Positions 24,464 to 32,241 are shown, counted from the stretch's first letter. The stretch is 37,849 nucleotides of DNA from Clostridia bacterium (GCA_017397765.1 JAFQIB010000028.1:1-37849), one strand, 5' to 3'. The notes: generated from the letters alone by a model not told the origin. Numbers and translations: made by a program.

Positions 24464-25387
24464 TTACCACAGGCTGGTTTCACCCAGCTTACCGGTGATG
24501 CCGTTCACCAGCAAGAGGAGAGCCAGGTTGATCAGATTGTTGAATAGGTTCACAGCCGTGGACACCGAGTACTGATTGGACTTCATACCCAGCTTGTACA
24601 CATAGGTCGCAATCACTTCGCTGGTCTGCTGATTCAGCTCGTTCTGCATCAGGAAGACCTTTTCAAAACCAACGTTCATCAGGTTACCGGAGCGCAGGAT
24701 CAGAAGAATGCAGGCCGTGGGCAGCAGAAGCGGAAGATCAATGTAGATCATCTTCTGCCAGCGAGTAGCACCATCCACCGTGGCTGCTTCATACAACGTC
24801 GGATCCACCGAAGACAGTGCTGCAAGGAACACAATGGAATCCCAGCCTGCGTGCTGCCACACATCCGACCACACATACAAACTCGGGAAAGCCGATGCAC
24901 TGGCCATCAGGTTAGGTGCCGTTTTGCCAAAGGCGTGATAGATCGTGCCAATCAGGCCACGAGAGGGCGACAGCCAAATCAGCAGCAAACCCACCATTAC
25001 CACCGTGGAGATGAAGTGCGGCAGGTACAGAACTGTCTGGAATGCCTTGCGGAATCGCATAGCAGTGATCTGGTTGATCATCAGTGCCAGCATGATTGGA
25101 ATGGGGAAACCAGCAATCATGCTATACAAGCTCAACGCAATCGTGTTGCGGATCGTCGTGCTGCACTGGAAAGAGCTAAAGAACCTTTCGAAGTTCTTGA
25201 ATATCGGATCAATCCAGGGGCTGCCCATGATGCCCAACGCATTCTTGTATTTCTTAAAAGCAATGATCACGCCATACATGGGCTTGTAGGCGAAAATGAT
25301 CAACAGCACTAATGACGGCAGCAGCAGTAGATACAATCCCCAGTTGCGAGCAATCTGCCGACCAATGCGATTCAGTCTCGCTTGCAT
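24464..25387 (-). CDS. Sugar ABC transporter permease, LplB/YteP-like
   Basis: This 307-residue permease starts with a basic segment (MQARLNRIGRQIARNWGLYLLLLPSLVLLIIFAYKPMYGVIIAF), the LplB/YteP signature, and carries the EAA loop 'SSVDPTLYEAATVDGATRWQKMIYIDLPLLLPTACILLILR' (about 192-230). It forms a heterodimeric channel with the next gene. As the first gene of the seven-gene operon it lies directly behind the consensus promoter and operator, with GGAGGGG 6 bases from the ATG. LplBC-type systems carry complex oligosaccharides in clostridia. Confidence 0.92.
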   Translation of the reverse strand: MQARLNRIGRQIARNWGLYLLLLPSLVLLIIFAYKPMYGVIIAFKKYKNALGIMGSPWIDPIFKNFERFFSSFQCSTTIRNTIALSLYSMIAGFPIPIMLALMINQITAMRFRKAFQTVLYLPHFISTVVMVGLLLIWLSPSRGLIGTIYHAFGKTAPNLMASASAFPSLYVWSDVWQHAGWDSIVFLAALSSVDPTLYEAATVDGATRWQKMIYIDLPLLLPTACILLILRSGNLMNVGFEKVFLMQNELNQQTSEVIATYVYKLGMKSNQYSVSTAVNLFNNLINLALLLLVNGITGKLGETSLW

Positions 25388-25407
25388 CCTATCCCCTCCG
25401 TTATATT

Positions 25408-25423
25408 GGTTAACCGCTTAACG
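25408..25423 (-). promoter_or_regulatory. LacI-type operator A at the glycosidase-operon start site
   Basis: The minus strand reads CGTTAAGCGGTTAACC here. It sits between the -10 box and the RBS of the first permease gene, over the likely start of transcription, and matches operator B in 14 of 16 bases. Confidence 0.75.
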
Positions 25424-25430
25424 TATTTTG

Positions 25431-25459
25431 AATATATCACACTTTCTTTTTGATGTCAA
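25431..25459 (-). promoter_or_regulatory. Promoter of alpha-glucoside operon
   Basis: Perfect TTGACA (25454-25459) and TATATT (25431-25436) with a 17-base spacer on the minus strand. A strong promoter under a repressor site is the expected layout for a substrate-induced operon. Confidence 0.85.
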
Positions 25460-25584
25460 CCCTCAAAACAAATTTTCTTTGTTATTTGTATCATTCGTGC
25501 CTTATTTCGCATATATTATCCATGTTTTCATTGGCAAGGTACAATTCACGTTTTCGTGATTCATCCGTATTCTTCTCATGTTAC

Positions 25585-25598
25585 GTTAAGCGCTTTAC
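25585..25598 (+). promoter_or_regulatory. LacI-type operator B upstream of the regulator
   Basis: GTTAAGCGCTTTAC, a near-perfect palindrome centred on GCGC. It lies about 10 bases upstream of the regulator's -35 box and about 175 bases from operator A, so autoregulation or DNA looping is possible. Confidence 0.7.
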
Positions 25599-25606
25599 CC
25601 TGTCTC

Positions 25607-25635
25607 TTGCTTTTTTTCTTCAGCTATGATACAAT
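25607..25635 (+). promoter_or_regulatory. Promoter of lacI-type regulator
   Basis: TTGCTT (25607-25612) and TACAAT (25630-25635) are 17 bases apart, about 35 bases upstream of the regulator's ATG. Confidence 0.65.
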
Positions 25636-25668
25636 ATTATAGTAATCAAAATAAGCGAGGTTTCCAGG

Positions 25669-26676
25669 ATGACACTCAAAGAAATCGCCCGAACCGCTGG
25701 CGTTAGCACGGCTACCGTATCCAATGTAATTAACGGTAATCTGCATCATGTATCTGCAGATACTGTTGAGAGAATTCAAAATATCATCCAAGAATCCGGC
25801 TATGTTCCCAATCAGGCTGCACGCTCCCTTGCCCAGCGCGAGTCAAAAGTCGTAGCAGTTATTATTCAAGCTATCCCCAATGAGAATATTTTTCGCAATC
25901 CCTACACCGCCGAATATGTAGGTGCTCTGACAGTTGAGCTTTACCGGCACGGCTATTTTCCGCTGATCCGTTCCACCGACGATTACCGGGACGTTGTGGC
26001 AGACCTGCGCGGCTGGAATGTCGCCGGTGCAATCTTCAGCGGTACCTTTCCCCGTCATCTGAAGAATATCAAATCTCTCACGACAGTGCCAACAGTCTTC
26101 ACCGATTGCTATTTTCGCATTCCCGGCACCAACCACGTTGGCGTGGACGATGTTTCCGGCGGGCAGCTGGCTGGCGACTATCTTGCACAAATGGGACACA
26201 AACGCCTCGCATTCATCGCCAACAGCATTGACGAGAGCGACGTTGATCAGCATCGTTTGCAAGGTTTTCGGGAGGGGTTGGCCGCCTATGACATCACTCT
26301 GACAGATGATTTCGTCCTCCCCACCCCAGCCAATGTCTACAATCCCGATCTGCTGAAAAACCTGCTTCAGCGTCCTGACGCACCCACTGCATTCTTCTGT
26401 GCATCCGACCGTGTAGCCGCTCAGCTGATCCAAACGCTGAATCATCTCAACTACCGTGTGCCGGATGACATTTCCGTTGTTGGCTTCGACAATCTCCCCA
26501 CCGCCGAACTCACGCATCCCCCGCTGACAACACTCGCCCAGGATATTGATCAAAAGGCTCATTTGGTTGTTGACATGCTCATCCGTCATATTAAGCAGAA
26601 AGATCTCGCTCCCGAGCGCACCCTGCTAGGTGTGTGGTTGGTGGAAAGGCAGAGCGTCGCCGATTTGAACAACTAA
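25669..26676 (+). CDS. LacI family transcriptional regulator
   Basis: This 335-residue regulator has the LacI HTH at the N-terminus (MTLKEIARTAGVSTATVSNV, residues 1-20, followed by the hinge helix 'NQAARSLAQRES'). The effector domain is a type I binding fold: 'VVAVIIQAIPNENIF', 'GVDDVSGGQLAGDYLAQMGHKRLAFIAN', 'AFFCASDRVAAQLIQTL', 'DDISVVGFDNLPTAELTHPPLTTLAQD'. It is divergent from the seven-gene transport/glycosidase operon, with two matching palindromes between them, so it is most probably that operon's repressor, released by an imported sugar. The start codon follows GCGAGG by about 7 bases. A terminator follows the stop. Confidence 0.93.
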   Translation: MTLKEIARTAGVSTATVSNVINGNLHHVSADTVERIQNIIQESGYVPNQAARSLAQRESKVVAVIIQAIPNENIFRNPYTAEYVGALTVELYRHGYFPLIRSTDDYRDVVADLRGWNVAGAIFSGTFPRHLKNIKSLTTVPTVFTDCYFRIPGTNHVGVDDVSGGQLAGDYLAQMGHKRLAFIANSIDESDVDQHRLQGFREGLAAYDITLTDDFVLPTPANVYNPDLLKNLLQRPDAPTAFFCASDRVAAQLIQTLNHLNYRVPDDISVVGFDNLPTAELTHPPLTTLAQDIDQKAHLVVDMLIRHIKQKDLAPERTLLGVWLVERQSVADLNN

Positions 26677-26728
26677 CACCAATGCACACTGCAGATAGCA
26701 CCATTACGCATAACAATGACATAAACCC

Positions 26729-26760
26729 AAAGCCGGGCTGAAACAGTTCGGCTTTTCTTC
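26729..26760 (+). terminator. Terminator of lacI-type gene
   Basis: AAAGCCG (26729-26735) pairs with CGGCTTT (26749-26755), followed by TCTTC. It is about 55 bases after the stop codon. Confidence 0.65.
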
Positions 26761-26787
26761 TATACATCGAACCGGTCTGGCCTATCC

Positions 26788-26955
26788 ATGTATAAGCTCA
26801 TAATCAAGCACCATATCGTCAGCTACACCATCGAAAAGCTTCGTAAGAACAAGCTGCTTAACACAACTACGCTTAGCGATCTATGTCGCATTCTATAATG
26901 TCGCATAGAGGAAAGCGTGGCGTATGTCCCGTCAGAGGATAACCAGTTGTTGTGA
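26788..26955 (+). pseudogene. XRE/Cro-C1 small regulator, interrupted by TAA
   Basis: The frame reads MYKLIIKHHIVSYTIEKLRK then NKLLNTTTLSDLCRIL, a TAA stop at 26896-26898, and continues in the same frame as CRIEESVAYVPSEDNQLL to a second stop at 26953. The whole matches the short Cro/C1 HTH family whose members read 'YKLIKKHNIS...LRKNKSITTATLNDLCRILDC...EYVPSE'. The stop replaces the residue after Leu in the conserved DLCRILxC motif. The N-terminal 15 or so residues are not recognisable upstream. It is a dead or recoded regulator, probably from a phage or conjugative element. Confidence 0.75.
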
Positions 26956-27067
26956 GCCATACCAAACTTAATACAAAACGGACTAGACGCAACGGCGATG
27001 AGCGCGGAGATGGTATGTCTGCCGCCTTTTTACTGTGTTTGTAAAAAATGGACTGCGAGAAAACTAG

Positions 27068-27118
27068 GTGGTGACGAAATTCTCCTGTTTTAATAGTTGA
27101 AGAGAAAATCATCACCAC
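27068..27118. repeat. Long imperfect inverted repeat after the helicase gene
   Basis: Bases 27068-27084 (GTGGTGACGAAATTCTC) are complementary to 27102-27118 at 14 of 17 positions. It lies 6 bases past the end of the helicase-like gene, so it may act as its terminator, or mark an element end. Confidence 0.55.
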
Positions 27119-27123
27119 TCTGC

Positions 27124-28920
27124 TCAGCTTGCTTCGTTCAGCACGACTGCATGGTAAAGGTTGTATCCGGCGTTACTCTTGTCATTGCTGATGCGCTTCA
27201 TTTTGAGCGGAAGGCATTTCTTCAGGAGAGAATTGAGGCTTGTCAGGTCTTCGTTATAGATTCGGTTGAGTTCGTTGCGGATGGCCGTGCATTCATCACA
27301 GGTGAAGCGTTTGGTTGCGTCAGTAATGCCCAGCTTATGCAGGTATTCGGCGGCTTTCTGCTTCCTGGCTTCTTCGATGGAGATGTATAGATGTACGACA
27401 GAGTCAGGAAACCACTCCTGAAAAACTGCCTCAATGTGACCGGGGGCCTGCATTGCTCTTTTGAACATATTATGCTCTTGCGTCTGAAGGCATATGCTGA
27501 GATCGCGCAAATTGTAGAAGTGAAATGCATTGTCGAAATAGCTGTAGCGCACATAAGCACGCTCATGAACGTGTTCAACATAAGCTGCGACACGCTCACA
27601 TGTCCGCTCGGTATCAAAAGCGAATGGTTCTGTATTAGCGAAAGGCGGCTTGGTACCGACATTGCCGTAAAAGCTTTTCAAGGGGCGGTTATAGCTGGAA
27701 ATGATAGAGCCTGGAGATTCGTCACGATATAGGTAAGGTTCATCTTGCCAGCTGGAAAAATAATGATCCTGGGAGTCAACGATGATGTACATGTGTTTGA
27801 CTCCGCATCGGATTCGGCCAGCCATCTGGATGATGTCGCTTTGGATATGGCTCTCCACATAAAGGTGTTCGATGTCCTCGTTCAGAATGTTGATGCCTTC
27901 CTTGTTGCGGGAGGTAGTAAGCCACAGATGAATGTCATCAGGAATCAAGTTATCCTTGGCGATGGATTCCTCAACCTGCTCCATGCGCTTGACGCTGTCC
28001 GGGGCATCCTTGGCAAGTTTCTCCCGACCTTCCTCCTTGGAGAATGAGAGGGCTACGGCGGAGGGATCAATGGTAGTTCCTTTGAGAAAGGTGTCAAGCT
28101 GGGACGTGTGGTTGGAGAAGTACACAGCTTTCTCACCGTGTTGCATTTGATTGTTGAGTTGTGCTTTGGCTTCCGCACTGGTAATGAAATGAATATTGGC
28201 AGGAATGACGTTGATGCATTCATCCATTCGGTTGATGACATGAGGTTCGACGGGGAAGGGGTACTCCCGCATTGGAGCAACGGAGCCGGTCATCATCAGC
28301 AGGTTCTTGCAGCGAGGGGCTTTGTGATGCTCAGGATCCTCTTTAGCTGCCTTATGGCGTGTGCAGAATTCACGAATCAGATCATCGACATAGAACGGAG
28401 CAGACTGATAAGAGGCATCCGCCACCAAGGAATGGGATTCATCGACGACGATGAGGTCAAACAGCTCCCACAGATGGGTCTTGATGTCCTGAGGGTGATA
28501 GACATATTGTAGGTATCGTTCAATAAAGGCATTTGTGCAGGCGAAGCTACGGGGATAGTATGGTTGTTTCCCGTATTGGCTCTCCAGCGTGATTTGCTTG
28601 TCGGTGTGGGTGATAGGAATGTATGAGGGGATTGAGATGCGTTGGCGGAACCAGTTCCATTTGCCGACTTTGTCGTCAAGAGGAAGATCATCTTCTGTAA
28701 GCAGCTCATTCACTTTTGAGCGACGGGATGTGATGAGCAGGACATACATCGGATCGAGTTTGACTTCGGTACCGTCATGACGCTTATCGGTGTGTCCAGC
28801 AATAAGCTGATTGATAAAGTGGTTCTTGCCGCTGCCTACGCCAGCGTATAGCATGGTGAGCAGGTGCGGCTGGATGTCATCGAGATAACTTACGGTGTCG
28901 GACAGATGCATGGTTCCCAT
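27124..28920 (-). CDS. Superfamily 2 DEAD/DEAH-like helicase or ATPase
   Basis: This 598-residue protein has the SF2 motif order. A Walker A-like GVGSGKNHF (about 27-35) has Asn in place of the usual Thr/Ser. Motif II is 'LIVVDESHS' (DESH box, about 153-161), motif III-like is 'LLMMTGSVAP', and motif VI is 'DIIQMAGRIRCG' (about 375-386). The C-terminal 200 residues match nothing I recognise. Similar 'GSGKN' proteins occur on clostridial plasmids and conjugative elements. AGGAGG lies 9 bases before the ATG. It stands alone, with no partner methylase, nuclease or replication gene beside it, so its role is unknown. Confidence 0.75.
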   Translation of the reverse strand: MGTMHLSDTVSYLDDIQPHLLTMLYAGVGSGKNHFINQLIAGHTDKRHDGTEVKLDPMYVLLITSRRSKVNELLTEDDLPLDDKVGKWNWFRQRISIPSYIPITHTDKQITLESQYGKQPYYPRSFACTNAFIERYLQYVYHPQDIKTHLWELFDLIVVDESHSLVADASYQSAPFYVDDLIREFCTRHKAAKEDPEHHKAPRCKNLLMMTGSVAPMREYPFPVEPHVINRMDECINVIPANIHFITSAEAKAQLNNQMQHGEKAVYFSNHTSQLDTFLKGTTIDPSAVALSFSKEEGREKLAKDAPDSVKRMEQVEESIAKDNLIPDDIHLWLTTSRNKEGINILNEDIEHLYVESHIQSDIIQMAGRIRCGVKHMYIIVDSQDHYFSSWQDEPYLYRDESPGSIISSYNRPLKSFYGNVGTKPPFANTEPFAFDTERTCERVAAYVEHVHERAYVRYSYFDNAFHFYNLRDLSICLQTQEHNMFKRAMQAPGHIEAVFQEWFPDSVVHLYISIEEARKQKAAEYLHKLGITDATKRFTCDECTAIRNELNRIYNEDLTSLNSLLKKCLPLKMKRISNDKSNAGYNLYHAVVLNEAS

Positions 28921-29190
28921 GTAGTTGATCCTCCTGAGATAATGTACAGAATATTGGCGAGATGGAAATCTTTGTTGGAGTCTCCTATATATGATGGGAA
29001 CGTTTTGTGGGGGAAATTTTCAGAAAAATAAAAATTTTGTAAATTATATTGCCTTTGGGCCGAAATAACGATGATTTTCCCAATGATTACTGGCAATTTA
29101 GAGAACGAGCGTGCGCCGATTTCTGTTGTTGCCGAATGCCTGTTCAAGAAAAAAACGACGAGATATTGCGCGGCAGTCACATGTGAAGTC
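28921..29190. other. AT-rich region upstream of helicase-like gene
   Basis: It holds the RBS of the helicase-like gene and a TATAAT -10 box on the minus strand at 29043-29048 without a clear -35. Short open frames on both strands have no RBS or recognisable product, and I see no RNA gene. Confidence 0.4.
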
Positions 29191-29196
29191 GGAGGC

Positions 29197-29233
29197 AAAG
29201 AAAAAGCGTCCCGCCGTGATTGGCGAGACGCTC
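29197..29233 (-). terminator. Terminator downstream of lysS
   Basis: On the minus strand an 11-bp stem AGCGTCTCGCC / GGCGGGACGCT with one T-G pair, loop AATCAC, is followed by TTTTTCTTT. It lies about 115 bases beyond the lysS stop codon. Confidence 0.8.
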
Positions 29234-29347
29234 CTATTTTATTCCTTGAATCCGCTGCAGTTAGTTAGTATTTGGCATAAGAATTGGCGTAAGTGGCGTA
29301 TGAGGTGGGGTTATTCATTGACCTCCACCTCGTCAACCCCAGTCAAA

Positions 29348-30871
29348 TCAAGCCTTTGCTTCCTCTGCTTCCTCATCCTTCTTGCCCATGGGCTTCATGG
29401 TGGGGAAGAGCAGCACGTCGCGGATGGTGGCACTGTCGGTCAGCAGCATGACCATGCGGTCCAGACCGAAGCCCAAGCCGCCCGTGGGAGGCATGCCGTA
29501 CTCCAGGGCGTTGACGAAGTCTTCGTCTACCTCGGCGTTGATGCCCTGGGCCTTGCGGGCTGCGACCTGCTCCTCGAAGCGGCGGCGCTGATCGATGGGA
29601 TCGTTCAGCTCGGAGAAGGCATTGCCCATCTCGTGGCCGTTGATGAAGAACTCGAAGCGCTCGGTGAGCTCCTTGTTCTCGGGCTTACGCTTGGCCAGGG
29701 GAGAAATGTCCACCGGGTAGTCGATGATGAAGGTGGGCTGGATCAGATTGGCTTCGACATACTCGTCGAACAGCGCAGCCAGGCAGTCACCGCGCTTGGC
29801 GGTCTTCTCGACGTAGATGTCGCGCTCGTCACAGCAGGCGCGGGCTTCCTCGTCGGACTTCCACTCCGTCCAGTCAACCCCGCAGGCTTCCTTCACGGCG
29901 TCAGCCATGGTGATGCGCTTCCAGGGGGCCTTCAGGTGGATGGTCTGGCCCTGATAGGGCACATCGGTGGTGCCCAGGACCTTCAGCGCCACGAACTCGT
30001 AGAGCTGCTCGACCATTTCCATGATCTCGTTGTAATCCGCATAGGCCTGATAGGTCTCCACGGAGGTGAACTCGGGATTGTGGGTGGCGTCCATGCCCTC
30101 GTTGCGGAAGATGCGGCCCACCTCGTACACGCGCTCAAAGCCGCCGACGATCAGGCGCTTCAGGGCCAGCTCGGTCTCGATGCGCAGGAACATGGGCAGG
30201 TTCAGGGCGTTGTGATGGGTGCGGAAGGGACGGGCGGAGGCGCCGATTTCCAGGGTGTGGAGCACGGGGGTGTCCACCTCCAGGTAGCCGCGGCCATCCA
30301 GGAACTCGCGCACGGCGGCGATGATCTTGGAGCGCTTGCGGAAGGTGTCGCGCACCTCAGGGTTGACGATGGTGTCCACATAGCGCTGACGGTAGCGCAG
30401 GTCGGTATCCACCAGGCCGTGGAACTTCTCCGGCAGCACCTTCAGGGACTTGGTCAGCAGCGTCATGGACTTGACGTGCACGGAGATCATGCCGGTCTTG
30501 GTGCGGAAGGGGACGCCCTTCACGCCAAAGATATCGCCGATGTCGCTCTTCTTGAAGGCGGCGTAGGCTTCCTCGCCCAGATCGTCGCGGGTGACGTAGA
30601 GCTGGATGCTGCCCTGGCCATCCAGGATGGAGGCGAAGGATGCCTTGCCCATCACGCGGCGGGCCATCATGCGGCCGGCGATGGCGACCTCCACGGGCTC
30701 GGCGTCATCCACAAAATTGTCGATGATCTCCTGGGAGTGGTGGGTCACATCGTAGCGGGTGATTTCATAGGGATTCTGACCGGCGTCAATGAGGCCCTGC
30801 AGCTTCTGACGGCGGATAATTTCCTGCTCCGACAGCGGCGGAGTCAGGGGCGTTACGGGATAATCAGCCAT
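29348..30871 (-). CDS. lysS: Lysyl-tRNA synthetase, class II
   Basis: This 507-residue enzyme, normal length for LysRS-II, charges tRNA-Lys. An OB-fold anticodon-binding domain covers residues about 55-150 ('VAIAGRMMARRVMGKASFASILDGQGSIQLYV'). The class II catalytic domain follows with motif 1, motif 2 ('RVYEVGRIFRNEGMDATHNPEFTSVETYQAY', about 260-290) and motif 3 ('GLGFGLDRMVMLL', near residue 480). The ATG at 30871 follows CAGGAG by 11 bases, a long spacing. It lies downstream of greA, a common pairing, but 307 bases with a tandem repeat separate them. No tRNA or T-box leader is visible. Confidence 0.97.
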   Translation of the reverse strand: MADYPVTPLTPPLSEQEIIRRQKLQGLIDAGQNPYEITRYDVTHHSQEIIDNFVDDAEPVEVAIAGRMMARRVMGKASFASILDGQGSIQLYVTRDDLGEEAYAAFKKSDIGDIFGVKGVPFRTKTGMISVHVKSMTLLTKSLKVLPEKFHGLVDTDLRYRQRYVDTIVNPEVRDTFRKRSKIIAAVREFLDGRGYLEVDTPVLHTLEIGASARPFRTHHNALNLPMFLRIETELALKRLIVGGFERVYEVGRIFRNEGMDATHNPEFTSVETYQAYADYNEIMEMVEQLYEFVALKVLGTTDVPYQGQTIHLKAPWKRITMADAVKEACGVDWTEWKSDEEARACCDERDIYVEKTAKRGDCLAALFDEYVEANLIQPTFIIDYPVDISPLAKRKPENKELTERFEFFINGHEMGNAFSELNDPIDQRRRFEEQVAARKAQGINAEVDEDFVNALEYGMPPTGGLGFGLDRMVMLLTDSATIRDVLLFPTMKPMGKKDEEAEEAKA

Positions 30872-30905
30872 TTGATGTACAACTCCTGTAATCGTAGTAT
30901 GGATG

Positions 30906-31032
30906 CGGACAGCTTCATAGCCCGCGCCATGAGGGCGCGGCAGGTCAACTCAAATCCACGAGCCCAAGCCGCACGCGGCAGGACTTCGGTAAGAAAGTCA
31001 ACTCAATCGCGAGCCGCCCGCCGGGGCAGCCC
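30906..31032. repeat. 127-bp tandem repeat, unit 1 (lysS side)
   Basis: It is repeated at 31049-31175 with a period of 143 bases and only two mismatches. Each unit holds a perfect hairpin (CCGCGCC-ATGAG-GGCGCGG), a second short palindrome (GCCGC-AC-GCGGC) and two copies of GTCAACTCAA. Between the two units is a 16-base spacer. The near-identity implies a recent or conserved duplication. An open plus-strand frame crosses both units, but it has no RBS. Confidence 0.9.
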
Positions 31033-31048
31033 ACTTGCAGTAGGCGCA

Positions 31049-31175
31049 CGGACCGCTTCATAGCCCGCGCCATGAGGGCGCGGCAGGTCAACTCAAATCC
31101 ACGAGCCCAAGCCGCACGCGGCAGGACTTCGGTAAGAAAGTCAACTCAATTGCGAGCCGCCCGCCGGGGCAGCCC
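31049..31175. repeat. 127-bp tandem repeat, unit 2 (greA side)
   Basis: The second unit differs from unit 1 at 31054 and at the C/T within AATCGCG/AATTGCG. It ends four bases before the greA stop codon at 31179, so it is part of the mRNA 3' of greA and would be transcribed if greA reads through to lysS. Confidence 0.9.
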
Positions 31176-31178
31176 GGC

Positions 31179-31658
31179 TTACCGGTGGATGTCCAGAATG
31201 CGCAGGGTCAGGAAGCCCTTGGGGATCTCCACTTCAACGGTGTCGCCAACCTTGTGGCCCAGCAGCGCCATGCCGATGGGGCTCTCGTTGGAGATCAGAC
31301 CCTTGAGGGGATCGGCTTCGTCAGCACCCACGATGCCGTACTCGGATTCCTTGCCGGTGGCGACGTTCAGGTACTTGACGGTGGTGCCCACGGACACATT
31401 GTCGGTGTTGATCTCGCTCTCGGAGACGACCACCGCATTGTCGATAATGGCCTTCAGACGGGTGATCTCCGCCTCGTTCTTGGCCTGATCGTTGCGGGCC
31501 TCGGTATATTCAGCGTTTTCGGAAAGGTCGCCGAAGCCGCGGGCGACTTCGATGGCGTTGATGATTTCCTTACGCTTGACGTTAATCAGATAGTCATACT
31601 GCTCCTGAAGTTTCCGAAGACCTTCCTCTGTCATTACATTGCGCTTTTCTTCAGCCAT
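31179..31658 (-). CDS. greA: Transcription elongation factor GreA
   Basis: This 159-residue protein is full length for GreA, which stimulates RNA cleavage by backtracked RNA polymerase. The N-terminal coiled coil (about 1-75) contains the 'FGDLSENAEYTEARNDQA' tip segment (about 42-59), and the C-terminal FKBP-like domain ends with 'SPIGMALLGHKVGDTVEVEIPKG'. AAGGAG is 8 bases before the ATG. It has its own near-consensus promoter, and lysS lies downstream on the same strand. Confidence 0.97.
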   Translation of the reverse strand: MAEEKRNVMTEEGLRKLQEQYDYLINVKRKEIINAIEVARGFGDLSENAEYTEARNDQAKNEAEITRLKAIIDNAVVVSESEINTDNVSVGTTVKYLNVATGKESEYGIVGADEADPLKGLISNESPIGMALLGHKVGDTVEVEIPKGFLTLRILDIHR

Positions 31659-31751
31659 TGTAAGAACTCCTTTCTACTCGCTGACCCTCTGTTCAGCGGT
31701 ACAAAGCACCCGCGTTGCCGCGAGTGCATACTAGTCCAGTATTACCGATCT

Positions 31752-31780
31752 ATTATACCCGCAAATACCGGTGCTGTCAA
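31752..31780 (-). promoter_or_regulatory. greA promoter
   Basis: TTGACA (31775-31780) and TATAAT (31752-31757), 17 bases apart on the minus strand. It overlaps the end of the GNAT gene, so transcription of greA starts inside that gene's tail. Confidence 0.85.
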
Positions 31781-32214
31781 CGCTTTCGAGGGAGTTCTTT
31801 GGTCATATACGCCTCGTTTTTCATGCGGAATCCTGCCTTTTTGTAGGCGGACTGGGCAGCGAGGTTCTCTGCGCCGGTCAGCAGGTGGAGCTCATCTGCG
31901 CCGTAGACGCTGCGCAGGTGTGTCTCCAGAAACGCAAGCATCCCGGAAGCCAGCCCCCGCCGGCGGTGAGGTTCCGCCACATACATCTCCGTTACCTCAG
32001 CAACGGGTGCGGCGTAGCAGAATGAATGGTGCACCTGGGCGCAGCAGAAGGCAACGGCATCGCGCCCGGTTTCGGCGACAACGACGATCTCCGGCGAGGC
32101 TGTCAGGCTGCGGCGCACATCCTCCGCAGAGACGTTTTTCACCCCGTTGAAGGCGGCGTTCAGGCGGAGGAGCGCTTCGGCATCCTCGGGGCGGGCAAGG
32201 CGGAATTCTGGCAT
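31777..32214 (-). CDS. GNAT family N-acetyltransferase
   Basis: This 145-residue single-domain GNAT shows the acetyl-CoA motif 'AEVTEMYVAEPHRRRGLASGMLAFLE' (Q/RxxGxG/A pattern as RRRGLA, about 85-95) and the C-terminal 'LLTGAENLAAQSAYKKAGFR' motif B. The acceptor cannot be predicted. The ATG at 32214 follows AGGAGG by 7 bases; a much longer in-frame reading to 33039 is antisense to the asparaginase gene and discarded. It is divergent from the asparaginase gene. Confidence 0.9.
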   Translation of the reverse strand: MPEFRLARPEDAEALLRLNAAFNGVKNVSAEDVRRSLTASPEIVVVAETGRDAVAFCCAQVHHSFCYAAPVAEVTEMYVAEPHRRRGLASGMLAFLETHLRSVYGADELHLLTGAENLAAQSAYKKAGFRMKNEAYMTKELPRKR

Positions 32215-32241
32215 GGTCGGACCTCCTTTCAGGATGGGAAT

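Noticed and set aside
25540-25565. cre site for CcpA between the operon and lacI-type gene
   Set aside because: The TCACG/CGTGA arms do not follow the TGWAANCGNTNWCA pattern.
26873-27118. Minus-strand open frame of 81 codons before the helicase-like gene's 3' end
   Set aside because: No RBS, overlaps the XRE relic on the other strand, and its composition fits a chance open frame in repeat-rich intergenic DNA.
27124-28920. New single-gene antiphage defence system
   Set aside because: The protein is helicase-like, but there is no nuclease, methylase or other effector partner in the region, so a defence claim is not supported.
30950-30985. tRNA-like T-arm (TCAACTCAAATCC) in the tandem repeat
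   Set aside because: No acceptor or anticodon arms could be formed around it.
29111-31063. A 650-codon plus-strand open frame spanning lysS
   Set aside because: Antisense to lysS, which is certain; the end runs through the tandem repeat, which explains the absence of stops there.
30906-31175. CRISPR-like array
   Set aside because: Only two long copies with a 143-base period and no short repeat-spacer pattern; there are no cas genes.
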